Assembly: GCA_028671895.1 (NCBI GenBank)
Contig: JAPMAC010000231.1
Span: 4,862,001 to 4,926,000 of the forward strand
From: Oenanthe sinensis
Taxonomy: Eukaryota; Streptophyta; Magnoliopsida; Apiales; Apiaceae
DNA: 64,000 nucleotides
Direction: 5' to 3'
Positions 33,071-46,219 of the stretch are shown here, in pieces. The notes below the pieces were generated by a model. The model had not been told where the DNA came from and made no database searches. It worked only from the letters and a program-made list of their open reading frames with translations. Made by a program: the position numbers and the translations under genes. Each line of letters starts with the position of its first letter. Position 1 is the first letter of the stretch.

Positions 33071-34611
33071 TGTTGGGTTCTGTGGCATAACACGCAGCGG
33101 ATAAACGTAAATATAACAAAAAAAATCGGAACCCAAACTCAGGATCCATGGTGAAACAGAATTATACCTATTAAGATTTTGACTTTCACGAACTCAACAG
33201 AGATCCTAGCTTTCACGACTTGTGTCTTCCTCTCGAAAAACACCTCTATGGTATCCACATGAGCACCTTCAAGAACGTCTCACGATCTTGACTACGGAAT
33301 GGATGTATTAGCCTCCCTCTTGATGTTTCGAGTTGTTAGTTTCTACCTCCTTTGCTGCTGCCCACTCTAGGGTTTTTCTCAAAAACGTCACAGCCTCTTA
33401 ACCCTTCATTATCTATTTATAATGGCTGGTTAACAAGCCCATTCAGCAAAACCTAACCCATATAGGTATAGGATTAAATAATAAAATGGATTTCTATTAT
33501 TTAATTAATAACTAAGTCATACTTAATTATTATGGGCAGAAATACTCCTCTAATTTGAATTTATACTATCTCAATTAATTAAGTCTCACTTAATTAATAT
33601 AATAAAATTCAAAAAATCATCAATTAATTTCAATTTATCATTTAAATTAATTATTCCTCTAAGTGCTCCATGTGTGTGACCCTATAGGCTATTATTTAAT
33701 TGGCAATAATTTTATTCTCCAATAAAATTATAAACAATGAGCGGCATCTAGTAATACATCATTGCTACCCAATTAAACAATAATTAAATCGTGATTCGAT
33801 AAAAACTTTCATGATTAATGTTTCCATGTAATATGATCCCTTTAACCATATATATATATATATATTATAGATTAAACTCGAGGCATGTATTTAGTCATCC
33901 TCTTCAACATTTAATCTGGGTTTACTTGATCCATGAGTAGACTATGAAAAACAAATCATTATTTGAGCACGGCCATGCATTTTATAGTCTTACTCAATCA
34001 AGAGGCCAATAATATCTCTCCTAATTATAGGAGGGTTAAATCATTTATCTATCATTCATATTTCTCATACGACTCATGATATACCCGATGTCCACTTTTA
34101 TCATCATCCGGTCAAAGGTAACTTTTAATGTAGTCAAAGTATATTAATCCTCGTATAGAAATATAATGATCTCAAGTTAAAGGATCATTACACCATTATC
34201 ACTGTGAGTCTTTCTTATGACTTTATTAAACATGAAGAATCTCACTGTGGGTCTGTCCAGTACCATGTACTCCTACATGTACCTATGTATTGACTTTAGT
34301 ATCCTCATACTTATAACCAATGAGATGTGGTTATCTATCAAACAACATACTAGTCTATTTATATATTATTATTGTCCTATAATAATAATACTCGACTAGG
34401 GACCTTTAAGGATATGATATATTATATAATCTCAAGTTCAAGTCATGTACTTAAACTATACAATGTGTATCATGATTCTAAGGACATTTATTATGCTAAC
34501 AAATATATCGCAGTAATTAAAGTCATAATAAATATGTTTATTGAATAATCAAATGACATAAAAGTCTATCAAAAGAAACATTGTATTGCCTCTAGGGCAC
34601 CTACACTAACA
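33071..34611 (-). mobile_element. E2c 5' LTR
   Basis: 1541 bp, TGTTGGGTTCTGTGG to GGCACCTACACTAACA on the plus strand. It belongs to the subfamily of LTR1 and E4, not of E2a/E2b. TATA box at 33414-33421 (minus strand). Its outer end (34611) cuts into the E5 accessory gene. Right flank GTATA. Confidence 0.88.
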
Positions 34612-35680
34612 GTATACTCACAAACAATCCAACTTTGGCTTCAATCATCTCATGCTTCTCAACAAGGCCTTTAAATGAGGTTTGTAGCTCTTTAAATAAG
34701 GCTTCAAGCTCATTATGCTTGTCAAGTAAAACATTATATTCCTTTTCAAACTCAAACTTGATAACAGTTACAACAGGGGGCAAAATGACCCTAGGAGAGA
34801 TAAGGTCAAGGTCAATGACAGGATGAGTAATATACCCAACCAAAGGAATAACTTCTCTTCTTACTTTGTCTGAGATAGTAGAAGCAACTTAAAAGTTTGG
34901 CATTTGGTTCATGTTGAGCTTGTAATATTCAAAAACCTTAGTGAGGATGAGACCATAGGACATGTACCCTAGCTTAAATGACTTAATCATGTGACACAGG
35001 ATCAAATATGAAAGATTAAAGGTGATTTTGTGACTGATCAGCTTATACATAAGCTTAACTTCAATGAAGTTCATAATTTTAGAGTCTGAGGTGCAAGGAA
35101 AGATGTTTCCCCTAAAGATGAGAGCTAAAGTTTGATAAGATGGGAGAAAATGCTCATAGGAATTGCCCTTATTCTCAGTTGTGAGATCATGAGGAACCTC
35201 ATAACCACAAAGGACTGATAGATACAATTTGTATTCACTATGATTGAAATGAAATTCATGGGAAACATCAATATTTGGCAGGTTTAACATTTTGTTAGTG
35301 AGTTTTAAGGTTTTCCCCAACTCAATATGATCAAGTAACATGACCTTCCCATTGACAAAAGAAGAGACAAAGAGAGCATCACACACACCTTTTCTAACTT
35401 GCATGTTATTATAGAATTCAGTGACCATATTGGGATACACTCTCCTATTAGAACAATAGAGAAGTGGCTCCCAATGTGCCTTACAGAACATATCATACAA
35501 GTTTGTTCTCTTTTCAATGTGAATCAAACAGCCTGGTTGTAGCTTATGCTTGACAAACCTAAGTTGGTTTGGAGAGGAAATGAGGTCAGACATTTTCTTT
35601 TATTTCTTCCGATACTTGGTATTGTGAGAAGGACCAGTGGTGGTGTTTGACTGCCCTAAACAAAGATTAGTATCAACCAT
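34612..35680 (-). pseudogene. E5 accessory gene, truncated by E2c, two stops
   Basis: A minus-strand frame with in-frame TAA at 35600-35602 and 34889-34891, cut at 34611. The N-terminal domain (VTEFYNNMQVRKG, FVNGKVMLLD, then LNLPNI) resembles, from memory, the additional plant-transposon protein found after pol in many plant copia and gypsy elements. It is clearly different from the E1/E3 N-terminal domain. After the second stop a coiled-coil segment (FEKEYNVLLDKHNELEALFK) continues to the break. A probable first exon lies at 37735-37743, joined through a 2.1-kb intron to 35650. Function unknown; this copy is dead. Confidence 0.7.
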
Positions 35681-37734
35681 GTCACTTTCATTGAGAATGG
35701 ATTGCAACAAATACACACAAGAAATTAAAGAACAAGAAGACAAGTGGAATAAATACTCTCAGACACAGGGAATGAAGAATGAAGCACAGAGTATTTAATT
35801 TGTAGACACAGACTTAATATGCATGCATACACACTCATATATAGCAAGAGGAAATGAAATTAAATTTCACAGGATCTGCTAAAGATTGTAGCAGATGTAC
35901 TTATCAAAATATAAAAATAGATGTGCAGAGGCATGTATATTAGGCACAACATACAAATAACATTGTATATATGCAGTACCAAAGGGAATTGAGTTTAATT
36001 CCTGTACCAAACTGATCATGCTGCAATTATAATATATAAGAATGCAGTCAAGTACTCTACAGATAGTTCCAGAGCAGACAGTGCACAGAAAAAGTACAAA
36101 CAATGTGGATGAAATTTACAGATAAGTACTGTTGAACAGTTCCCAGCAGTCCTTTGTAGCAAGTCTAAACAGATATCAAGTACACAGATACACCATTCTC
36201 ATTAAATGAGATGCACAGCCCCTTATCATTTTAAAATTCACAAGTACCAATTAATCTTTCCAGCACACACAATAAGATCATATCTACCATGTTTTTTGCA
36301 GAACAAGAAATATATATAATTAAATAAAATTATGCATGCTCAACAAAGTAGCAGGTAAAGGTTTGTAGGCTCAGGACATGCTTTTTCAATAGGCAATAAA
36401 ATAATATAGACAGATACACATGTATGTATAGCTAATATATAATTTTATATACATATACATAGAATAAACAATTTTAGCAATGTCAGTGTGAGAACAACTA
36501 CAAGAATCCAATTGGTATTCAAATAATAAAAATAAAGCATGCATTAAGAGCAAATTTCTCTAAGGAAATCAATTAATCATGCAATTTCAATACACACAGA
36601 TTTCTTATTATCAATAAATCAATTATGCATATGAAATTATTTTTTCATGCCAGCATATGTTCTAATGATAATGATAACAGATCAATTAGCACAGATTTTC
36701 ATGTTTAAGATAGTAGGCCTGCATTACTAAATTAACAATTGCACATAGTCACAGATAGACTCATAAACATGATCAGGATTGCAAATGCAGCACTTAGGCA
36801 CATTAAGCTATCTGTAACAGCTAAGTACACCAGGCTTAAAATGATACTTGAACTTCACAAAGGTTGCAGACAAGCATGTGTACACTTAGACAAACATATA
36901 GCACTTATATTTATAAATTAATCAAACTAGGCACTTAAGAAAATTTGCATATATTACACACATAATTATCAATAAGTTCACATTAAGGAATAATGCAAGT
37001 GATGATTCAGTAAATACAAACTGATATGGATATGCATAATGCTTCTATTTATGACCTGTTGGGCTGGGAACAAATCAAGGGCTAATCATGTTGTCCCAGG
37101 CAGTCCATACCCAAGAAGTATTAGTGTGCTTTGTGTGTCCTAGAGATGATGCAATGCATTAATGACTAATCAATAACAATTTCATCATTAAACTGTAGCA
37201 AGTAATAATTTACAATCAACAGACTTGATGAGTAAATTATAGTTGACAGCAGGTAAGGCAAAGTCACTCATTTTAATAATTAAATACCAGTAAGAGTAGT
37301 TAAAGCACATATCTTGGAACCTTAAGCAAAGTTTACTGAACTAGCAGAGTAATTTCACACAATTTTGCAGTTAAGTAGACATTTTAGTCATATAATCAAA
37401 TTGAGATAAATACAAGCTCTGCCTAGAATCATTTAGTATCTATTCAAAATTGAGTCATTAGCACCAAGATTCTTAAACTTTAACTACCATAGCTTATCAG
37501 CTGAGAATATCATATGATTAAGATTACATGTACACATAATGATATTAATTCGAACAGGGGAACATATGTGACCACCAGTTATCAACACTACTTCAAAATA
37601 GTATTTGATATACACATATGAACACAAAACTATGATCAATTGCAATCTCAAGCACATAATTTAAATGCTTAATTATACAAACTCAGTTACCAGCGATCTC
37701 AGAAAAGAAAATGCTTAGGGTATTGAGTTTGTAC

Positions 37735-37743
37735 CTTAGCCAT
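37735..37743 (-). other. Probable first coding exon of the E5 accessory gene
   Basis: ATGGCTAAG followed by GTACAA. Splicing to 35650 gives an N-terminus MAK-SNTTTGPSHN in frame with the large accessory ORF; a TAA at 35602-35600 follows 16 codons later in this decayed copy. Confidence 0.4.
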
Positions 37744-38370
37744 AGCCCTTTAGGACCATGGACCTACCTGTATGCATCCTCGCGGAGGATGCATAATATG
37801 CTATTCCTTTTTCTAAGCACTCATCTAATTTGAGCTCAGCTTTTCTCATATCTTCACCAATTCATAAGTTCTTCCTTGATTTTCGGATTTGATGATATTG
37901 AGCATAAGATAATCAGCGTCGAGCTTGAAGAGTATCGACCTCAATCCAAAATAAATCATCTCGAACTGGCCATTCAAATGAGACAGATAGATACATACGA
38001 ATACCTATAAATTCATCTTTTTGTTAAAGATTGTAGACTGAGTGTTTAGGGTTTCGAATAAGTTGAGTCTTAAGATCGAATTGACCAAATCAGTACTGAG
38101 AAAACGATGATATGGATATCAACCGAGAGCAAAATAAGTGAAGAACAATATTTCAACATCGAATCAGGTGAGAAAATCATGAGTCGAAGTGAATTTGTAG
38201 CGAGGCAATTTAGGGTTTCTAGAGAGATGATGAACAGTGCGGCTGATTTAGGGGAAATAAGAATGAAAAATAGATATTTATTTTCTATTTTGACAATTAA
38301 AGGTCAAGATTGAATCCCTAATTGATCCAGCGGCTGTGATTAATCAGCTCGAAAATTAGAATTAAAATTG

Positions 38371-38378
38371 TATTTATA
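38371..38378 (-). promoter_or_regulatory. Candidate TATA box for the E5 accessory transcript
   Basis: Sense TATAAATA about 630 bases upstream of the proposed first coding exon, next to a TA run (38392-38411). Inferred from position only. Confidence 0.35.
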
Positions 38379-38803
38379 TATTGACAATAATATATATATA
38401 TATATATATATTACAATCTTAATTTTATATTTTATATTTTAATTATAATTAAATTGTAATCAATTTATAAATATTCTCTCATTTTTATAAATTATTTTAT
38501 AATTTTAATTGCAAGAGAGAGTACAATTAATTTTATAAAATAATGTTCAACCAAGAAAGATATTTTCTAAATTTGAGATTTATTTCTAAATTCCCACAAT
38601 ACTCTAAGGCCAATCAATAGTTATGTTAATTAAAATTATTTTATTGAGCTTAATTTCGTAATAAAGCTTGAACAACTTATAATTAACGTCATTATTGATA
38701 AATTTGAATTTTACCTCGAAATCCGGTCAAATAATAACCTAAACCACAATTGGAACAAATTTCACTGAAAATTAATTCAACAAAATTAAAGACACTTAGT
38801 GTC

Positions 38804-41800
38804 TCACTTTGAGTACTCAAGCATACCTAACTCCAAACGGAGTTTGTTGAATCTTTCCGAGCTCAAAGGTTTTGTAAAAATATCGGCGATATTATGTTCG
38901 GTATCTATATATACCATCTTAATATTGCCCTTCGAGACATGGTCTCGTAGAAAATGATGTCGTATATCAATATGTTTTGATAATGAGTGCAACACAGAAT
39001 TTTTACTCAAATTGATTGCACTTATATTATCACATTGAATTGATACTACATAAAATTTCACAATATAGTCAGCTAGTGTTTACTTCATCCAAAGGATTTG
39101 AGCACAACATTTTGCAGCTGCTATATACTCAGCTTCTGTAGTAGATATGGACACATAATTTTATTTCTTAGAAAACCAAGAAACTAGGCATCTACCAAGA
39201 AACTGACACGTGCCACTTGTGCTTTTTCTGTCAATTAGGTGACCAGCATAATCCGAATCAGAAAAGCACACTAAGTCAAATGGTTGTCCTTTCGGATACC
39301 ATAGACCCATTTCAGTGGTTCCCTTGAGGTATCTAAATATTCACTTTACAGTGGCTACATGAGATTCCTTAGGATTCACTTGAAAGCGGGCACACTTACA
39401 CATACTAAATTGTATGTCAGGCCTACTAGCAGTGATATAGAGAAGACTTCCGATCATTCCTTGATATTTCTTCGTATTTACAGAGATACCACTAGGATCT
39501 TCCGTCATCTTTAAGGCATGTGACATAGGGGTACTAATTGTTTTACAATTTTCCATATCAAATTTCTTAAGCATTTCTTTACAATATTTTGATTGCAAAA
39601 TATGAATGCCTTCATCAAATTGCTTAATTTGCAACCCTAAAAAGAAATTTAATTCCCCCATCATGCTCATTTCAAATTCTTTACTCATAATATCTGAGAA
39701 TTCCTTACATAGAGATTCCTTGGTAGAACCGAAGATAATATCGTCTACATAAATTTTGAACGAGTAAGATATCATCACCTTCATACTTCGTAAAGAGAGT
39801 GGTATCAATAATTCCTATTTTGAAACCATTTTCAATTAGGAATTTGCTTAACCTCTCATACCAAGCTCTGGGAGCTTGCTTTAGTCCGTATAAAGCCTTG
39901 TATAATTTGTACACATACTCAGGATGTAAGTGATCTTCAAATCCCAGTGGCTGGCTTACATATACTTCTTCTTCTAAGGCACCATTAAAGAAAGTAGATT
40001 TAACATCCATTTGATAGACTTTGAAACCTTTATGACAAACATAGGCTAAAAACATTCGAATTGATTCAATTCGAGCTACAGGAGCATATATTTCATCAAA
40101 ATCTATTCTTTCTATTTGAGTATAGCCTTGAGAAACTAAACGTGCTTTGTTTCTTACCACTGTTCCACTTTTGTCTAACTTGTTATGAAAGACCCACTTT
40201 GTTCCAATAATGGAAGTTTTAGGGGGATGTGGAACTAGTTCCCAAACTTTATTATGAGTGAATTGGCTCAACTCTTCTTGTATAGCAAAAATCCAATCCT
40301 CATCTAATAAAGCTTTCTTTGCGGTTTTGGGTTCTATTTGTGATAGAAAGGCCATGTGACTCACAATGTTTTGAACTTGAGCACAAGTCTGAACTCCTTT
40401 AGTTAGATCACCTAAGACATAATCAATAGAATGATCTTTAATCAACGGTATTTCCGTAGGCAGTTCAAGTTCGTTCCCAACTTTTTCAAGAGGATTCTTT
40501 AGAATTGCAAGTCCAAGATTTATGTCTCCAATTTGTCGAATAACATTTTCAACATCACTTGGAATTTGACCATTTGAATCTGGTTCCTCCTCTATCAAAT
40601 CTTTAAACTTTGAGTCTGGTTTAGATTTATCGAATACTACATTCATTGATTCTTCCACAACTAAAGTATTAAGATTGAAAACTTGATAAGCTTTGTTATT
40701 ACTAGAATATCCTAGAGAGACACCCTCACCAGATTTAGGGTCGAATTTCGTTAGATAATCCTTAGTATTCAAAATATAGCACTTACTTCCAAAAACTTTG
40801 AAGTAGCTAAGCTTAGGAGTTTTACCAAAATAAAGCTCATAAGGAATCTTCATTTTGTTAGGTCATAGTAATACTCTATTAAGAACATGGCATGCAGTAG
40901 ACATAGCTTCGGCCCAAAAATATTTTGGTCGACAATATTCATTAAGCATAGTCGTTGCCATTTCTTGTAACGTTCTATTTTTCCTTTCAATAACCACATT
41001 TGATTGAGGTGTATAAGGAGCAGAAAAGTTATGAGTAATACCATATGCCTCACAAAAATCAACAAATTTTGCATTTTCAAACTCTTTTCCATGATCCGTC
41101 CGGATATAGATAATCGAGTTATTGTGTTGATTTTGTATGCGCTTGCAAAGAGCCGCAAAAGATTCAAATGTGTCACTCTTTGAACTTGGGAACTCAGTCC
41201 ACGTATAGTGAGAGTAGTCATCAACTACCATTAGGGTGTATTGACTTCCTCCTAGGCTTTGCACGGGAACAGGTCCAATGATATCCATATATAATAGCTC
41301 AAGTGGTCTAAACGTAGACACCGTGAATTTGGCTTTATGAGTTGCTCTTATTTGTTTGCCAATTTCACAAGCTTCACATATGTGATCTTTAACAAAATTG
41401 AGTTTTTGTAATCCTCGTACATGTTCTTTCGAACATATGGTCTTAATGAGTTTCATGTTTATATGACCCAACCTTCAGTGCCATAACCATAGATAATCAT
41501 TAAAGGATACCAAACATACATTATCATATTTCGTAGTGTCACACGTATATACATTTTTGTTATATGGACAATTTAAGGCTAGTCTTCCATCTACATTGTA
41601 AATAGAACAATATGTTGACCGGAATACTACTTTGCAACCATTATCACATAGTTGACATAGAAAGAAAGTTGTATTTTAGTCCTGTGACTAATTGTACATT
41701 TGTTATTTTAAAGTTTTCATTTCCAATATCCCCAATGCCAATGATGTTGCCTTTACTACTATCTCTAAAGGTTACACTTCCGGCGACAACCTTTCTAATG

Positions 41801-41880
41801 TTGTTCAACAATGACTTATTACCGGTCATATGACATGAACATCCACTATCAAGATACCACACATCTTTTATAGCAGTAAG
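38804..41880 (-). pseudogene. pol: E5 pol, multiple stops and frameshifts
   Basis: Protease near 41850 (DSGCSCHMTG, where Cys replaces the usual Arg), integrase 41471-40863 (His/Cys zinc region, then RTDHGKEFENAKF in the core), RT 40300-39500 and RNase H to 38804 (QCDNISAI; ends ELGMLEYSK). A stop before LGHINMK breaks the integrase zinc domain near 41475, another lies near 40860, a frameshift occurs just before YVDDIIFGS near 39755, and stops at 39341-39343 and in the RNase H region (for example SKK-stop, a CAA to TAA change by comparison with E3) follow. Sirevirus-type by similarity to E1 and E3, but a distinct family. Not functional. Confidence 0.85.
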
Positions 41881-41925
41881 GCATACTTACACAAAGGATT
41901 AGTTAAACCTTTTGGTACCCTTTTG

Positions 41926-44734
41926 TCATAAGGGTCCTTGGGTTAGTACATCATGAGGCATATATGAACTAGCATGAACAAATCTAGGCATGTGATAAGC
42001 TTGCATATAATCATGTATGTTTCTAGATGCTTCATTCCTAGTAGATATATGATAAGGGTTTCTCCTAGGAGTATATCTGTTATGTCTAACATATTCATGA
42101 TTATTTCTTGGGGGAAAGATGGTAATAATCGATTTTCTAGATTTAACATTGGCATTGTATTTCAAATTATTACTTCTAACATGAGCATTTGAAGTACTAG
42201 GGTAATCATGATGACTCATATTAGCATGATGACTCGATCTAGCATGATAACTCACATTTCTAGGCATAGGTGCATTTATTTTATGAATTTGATCATAATG
42301 GTTAGGATTTTGAGTCATAGAACCTTTTCTTGGTCCATAAGAAATTGGTTCTTGATGATACCAAAACCTTGGTTGGTTTTGAACATTCACTTTAGAATCA
42401 TTATTCTTTTGAGATATTTTCTTTCCATCTCTAGTTCTAGAACTTGATCCTTTTGGAATCCACTTGTATTTTCCCTTAAGTTCACCTTCTTTAGCTTTGA
42501 AAAATAGACGAATATGTCCACTTACATTGCAATATGTACACTTAGGTGTAGGTGATTTAGGTGGAGTATTAATCGGAGGATTAGGTTTATGATCTTCCTT
42601 TTTAGTAGAAGCTTTATGGTCATAACCCAAGCCTTCACGATTAAATGATTCCCGAGAGCTAAACACCATTCTTTCTAGGATGGCATTACTCTTAGTGAAT
42701 TGTTTTAAGGTGGATTCAAGATCTTCATTTTCTTTAATCAAGATATTAATCTTGTTAGTTAGGAACATCTCTTTATCCATAACTTGAGCCAAGAGCTTTT
42801 GATTTTCATCTTTAAGCTTTTGATTTTCCAACTTCATCGTTTCTAATTCCGAGACAATTCTTTGATGACTTTTGAATTCAACATTGATCTTGCCTTGAAG
42901 TTTGGCATAATCATTGTCTTTATTCATTAATTGAAGTTGGTAACCAAAGTCAAGCTCTTTTAAGGCTTCATGAAGCTCTTCCTCTCTATCTCCTATAAGA
43001 GATTGTTCGAGGTCATTTATATGTTCGCATCGTGAAGAATTCTCTTGAATCAATGATTCATTTTGAATTTTCAGATTTAGAAGCTCAACATGGAGCTCAC
43101 GATTGCATTCATTTAAATGAAGCTTATCATTCTCAATCTCTTCATCTTGTATAATCATAGACACATTTTCGACTTCAAGAGTACGAATTTGGTCATCCTT
43201 TCCGTTTGTCTCGATTTTTAAGCTTTCATTTTGAGAGAGAATGTTAGTAACGTATTCCATGTCTTTGACATGTATGTCGATCAAACTAGTGACCTCTTTA
43301 TGAAGCTCAAGACACAAATCCTCATATTTATCTTTTTCAGATTTTGTCTTAACATAACTTCGATTCAATTCATCATAACCAATTTTTAGATTTTTGACCA
43401 AGTTTCTAAGTTCAGAAATATCCATACTATAATAATCTACTTTGGACAAGTTAATATCATTACTATCACATGATGAAATCAAGATTGGTTTAGATGTTAC
43501 CTCTAGTAGAGAAGTGGAGCCTTCCATTGGAGTAGTTTCGTCTTCGATTGCCATTAAAGCAAGGTTTATAGTTTCCTCATTCTGTTCAGGAGCTTCCCCA
43601 TCCTCGCTTAGATCCCATCCACTTTCGGCTACAAGGATTTGTCCTTTAGACAAATTTGGACATTTCCTTTTAAAGTGGCCCGGTTGTTTACATTCAAAGC
43701 AAACAAACTCGGTCTCTTCAGGAACTACCTCTTTAGGCTTAGGTGCATAATTACTCATAAATTTCGAGTTATTGTAAGCATTGTTTGCTTGTGGTTGTTG
43801 CACACCTTTGCCTTTAGCATAGCTCGTAGTAGGAAAGTTGCTCTTATAATTCGGCCTACCCTTAGAGTTAAAAACTCGTTGTTGGTTACCCGATTTAAGA
43901 AACCCCTTTCCGTATCTTTGAGCTTTGCTTTATAAAACACGACGGAGTTATCTTGATAATAAAGCAATTTCATGCTCGTCAAGATTTTTTAACTCTTTGT
44001 TCAAATCATCGTCATTTTCATTTTCATCGATAAGTATTGCCTTTAAGGCCATACTCTTTCTCTTCTCTTCAACTTTAGGAAGAGGTTTATCCGGAGAATT
44101 ATCTTCTTCGTAAGCACGAAGGTTGCCAAATAAACTATCGATGGTATATGTATTTAGATTATGCATTTCTTTTATAGTGGTAATTTTAACTTTTCAACTC
44201 GGAGGTAAGGCTTTTAAGACCCTTCGATTTTTCTCATTAATAGAGTATACCTTTCCGAGTTGAGCAAGTTCATCGATAATACGAGTAAATCTCATTTCCA
44301 TATCAATGATGGTTTCACCCTCGAGGAGTTTAAAGTTCTCGTATTCTTGGATCAATATATCCATTCGAGAGTCTTTAATATCCATTGTTCCCTCATAGGT
44401 GATAACCAATTTGTTCCACATATCTTGTGTTGACTTGCAGTTATTAACACGTTTGTATTCTTTTTCTGCAAGTGCACTGGTTAAGACCATTTCCGCCTTA
44501 GCGGCTATGTTCATTAACTCTTCCTCTTCTGTATTCACTGACTTTCTTTTCGATGACTATTTCGTCAACTACTTTAGTCGGAACTACAACACCATCTTCG
44601 ATATCCATCCATACTTTGACACCTTGGGATTTAGCATAAATTCTAAATCTTATTTTCCAAGTAGCAAAGTTGGTTCCATCAAAAAGAGGGGGTCTCGAAC
44701 TCGAGATACCTTCACCACAACCAATGGTACTCAA
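41926..44734 (-). pseudogene. gag: E5 gag, broken
   Basis: It begins near 44734 (MSTIGCGEGISSSRPPLFDG), shifts frame near 44530 and shows the gag core to 44194. Stops follow at 44194-44196 and in the stretch 43980-43800. From 43803 a 625-codon frame is open to 41926. It has a first zinc knuckle CFECKQPGHFKRKC near 43690, long coiled coils (43500-42650) and a degenerate second knuckle CTYCNVSGHIRLFF near 42525, in which the last Cys is Phe. The His/Tyr/Asn-rich tail runs to the end. Gag and pol are separated by a short stretch with three stops at 41926-41880. Confidence 0.8.
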
Positions 44735-44808
44735 ATACGCCAGAAAGATCTACTTTTTGTTGTGTTTATAGGCACTGAAAAAGGCCATAGAACATGATTA
44801 AGAGCACT

Positions 44809-44820
44809 GTTCTGATACCA
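44809..44820 (-). other. Primer-binding site of E5
   Basis: Sense TGGTATCAGAAC, initiator tRNA-Met type with one change (AGC to AAC), two bases inside the LTR. Confidence 0.75.
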
Positions 44821-45148
44821 ACTGTTAGGCCCGAAATAGGGGTAAAAGCTAGAAAGGGGTTTAATAACTTAATACCATTTTAAAAATTGAGCTTGGCGTT
44901 TTAAAATTTTCTTTTCTCCTTTTAAAATATTACCAGTCAACTAGTAATATAAGTGCAGAAAATAAAAGTAGAGAAAATAAATAGAGTACACAATGGAATT
45001 TTTATCCTGGTTTACGATGGCGCATCCCCTAACGAATCCGCTCACCCCTAGTCCAGTCCCCGAGTCCCTCCCTGAACTCGAGATTTTGCACTATAAAAAG
45101 ATGTACTCCTTATAGTGGCGGAGAAGCCTTTTACAACACTTAGTATTT

Positions 45149-45495
45149 ATCTTGGACCTTAACTACCCGTTAACCCCTCAAAATACAAAGCAAAAACCTA
45201 CTTGATTTATCTTGGAACGTAACTCCCTGTTATCTCCTCACGATCAAAGTAGAACCCCTACAAGCTGGTCTTAGAGCGTAACTCCCCGTTACCTCTTCAC
45301 AGGCAAGTAGTACCCCTAGAGCTGGTCTTAGAGCATAACTTCCCGTTACATCTTCACAGGCACGTAGTATCCCTACGAGCTGGTCTTAGAGCGTAACTCC
45401 CTGTTACCTCTTCACAGGAACGTAGTATCCCTTATGACCTTATCTTGGAATGTAACTTCCCCTTTACCTCCTCAAAGATACGTAAAAATCCCTTA
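45149..45495 (-). repeat. Six ~58-bp tandem repeats in the E5 LTR
   Basis: Units share CTTAGAGCGTAACTCCC and CTCTTCACAGG; the middle three are close copies, the outer ones diverged. They lie in the transcribed leader part of the LTR. Confidence 0.75.
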
Positions 45496-46219
45496 GACTA
45501 TGTTCCCCTACAACAATGTAGGTCTTGGATCCGGGTCTTAGGTCTTAGGTCTTTCCTTTTCCTCACGGTGCAAAGACACCCAACTCTCCGTCGGCGTGTC
45601 TAGGACTTGGGTCTTAGAACAAGGATCACCTCACTTCACTTTCACCTCAAAACAAAGTGTAGAGAACAAGTACTACGACTTATATCCCTGTTTAATAAAG
45701 AAAAGTGGTTGGACTACTATATTACAGTACTAGACCAAAGAGATAAACAAATATATATAGGATAGCCAAAGCAACAATATATATAAATGTGAGTTTGGGT
45801 AAGTCACTTAGTGAGAAAGGACGAACCACTCGAAAGGGTAAGTCACTTAGTCAAAAAGACGAACCACACGTTATGTGCTAATGTGTATGTAAGAAATTAA
45901 GTGTGTATGCTAAAGTAAGGTGCGGAAATTAAAGCGTATGAATTCAAGCACTTAAAGTAAATATGCTAAAGTAAAGTACTATATGTAAAGCTTATGAATG
46001 CAATGCAAGTACTTAAAATAAATCTTTTTTTTTTCTGCTTATTATTGTCCGATATATAAGGCCAAGGGTATATGATCTAAACTAAAGGCCGAATATATTG
46101 ACTTGATTTATGTCAAGCTCGTTTCGAAATCAAGTTGTTTATAAGGCTTAAAGCAACGATTAAAATTGGCCTTTAAAACACACTTGAAATAAACCACTAA
46201 GATTCAATGAGTATTTTTC

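Larger units (their letters stand above)
35681..38803 (-). other. E5 pol-accessory spacer with probable promoter and intron
   Basis: 3.1 kb of AT-rich non-coding DNA. In the sense direction: TATAAATA at 38378-38371; a leader-like stretch (38340-37740) ending ATGGCTAAG at 37743-37735; the donor-type sequence AAG|GTACAA with GT at 37734-37733; then 2 kb of AT-rich DNA; and an acceptor-type TTTGTTTAGGGCAG ending at 35651. The joined reading frame enters the accessory ORF in phase. Short plus-strand ORFs (e.g. 38107-38313) have no support. Confidence 0.5.

Noticed and set aside
34217..34399. 60-codon ORF repeated at 59819-60001
   Set aside because: It lies antisense inside E2c and E4 LTRs; shared only through LTR homology.
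36739..38313. Small plus-strand ORFs in the E5 spacer as host genes
   Set aside because: No recognisable domain or homologue within the window; AT-rich DNA opposite to a probable intron and leader.
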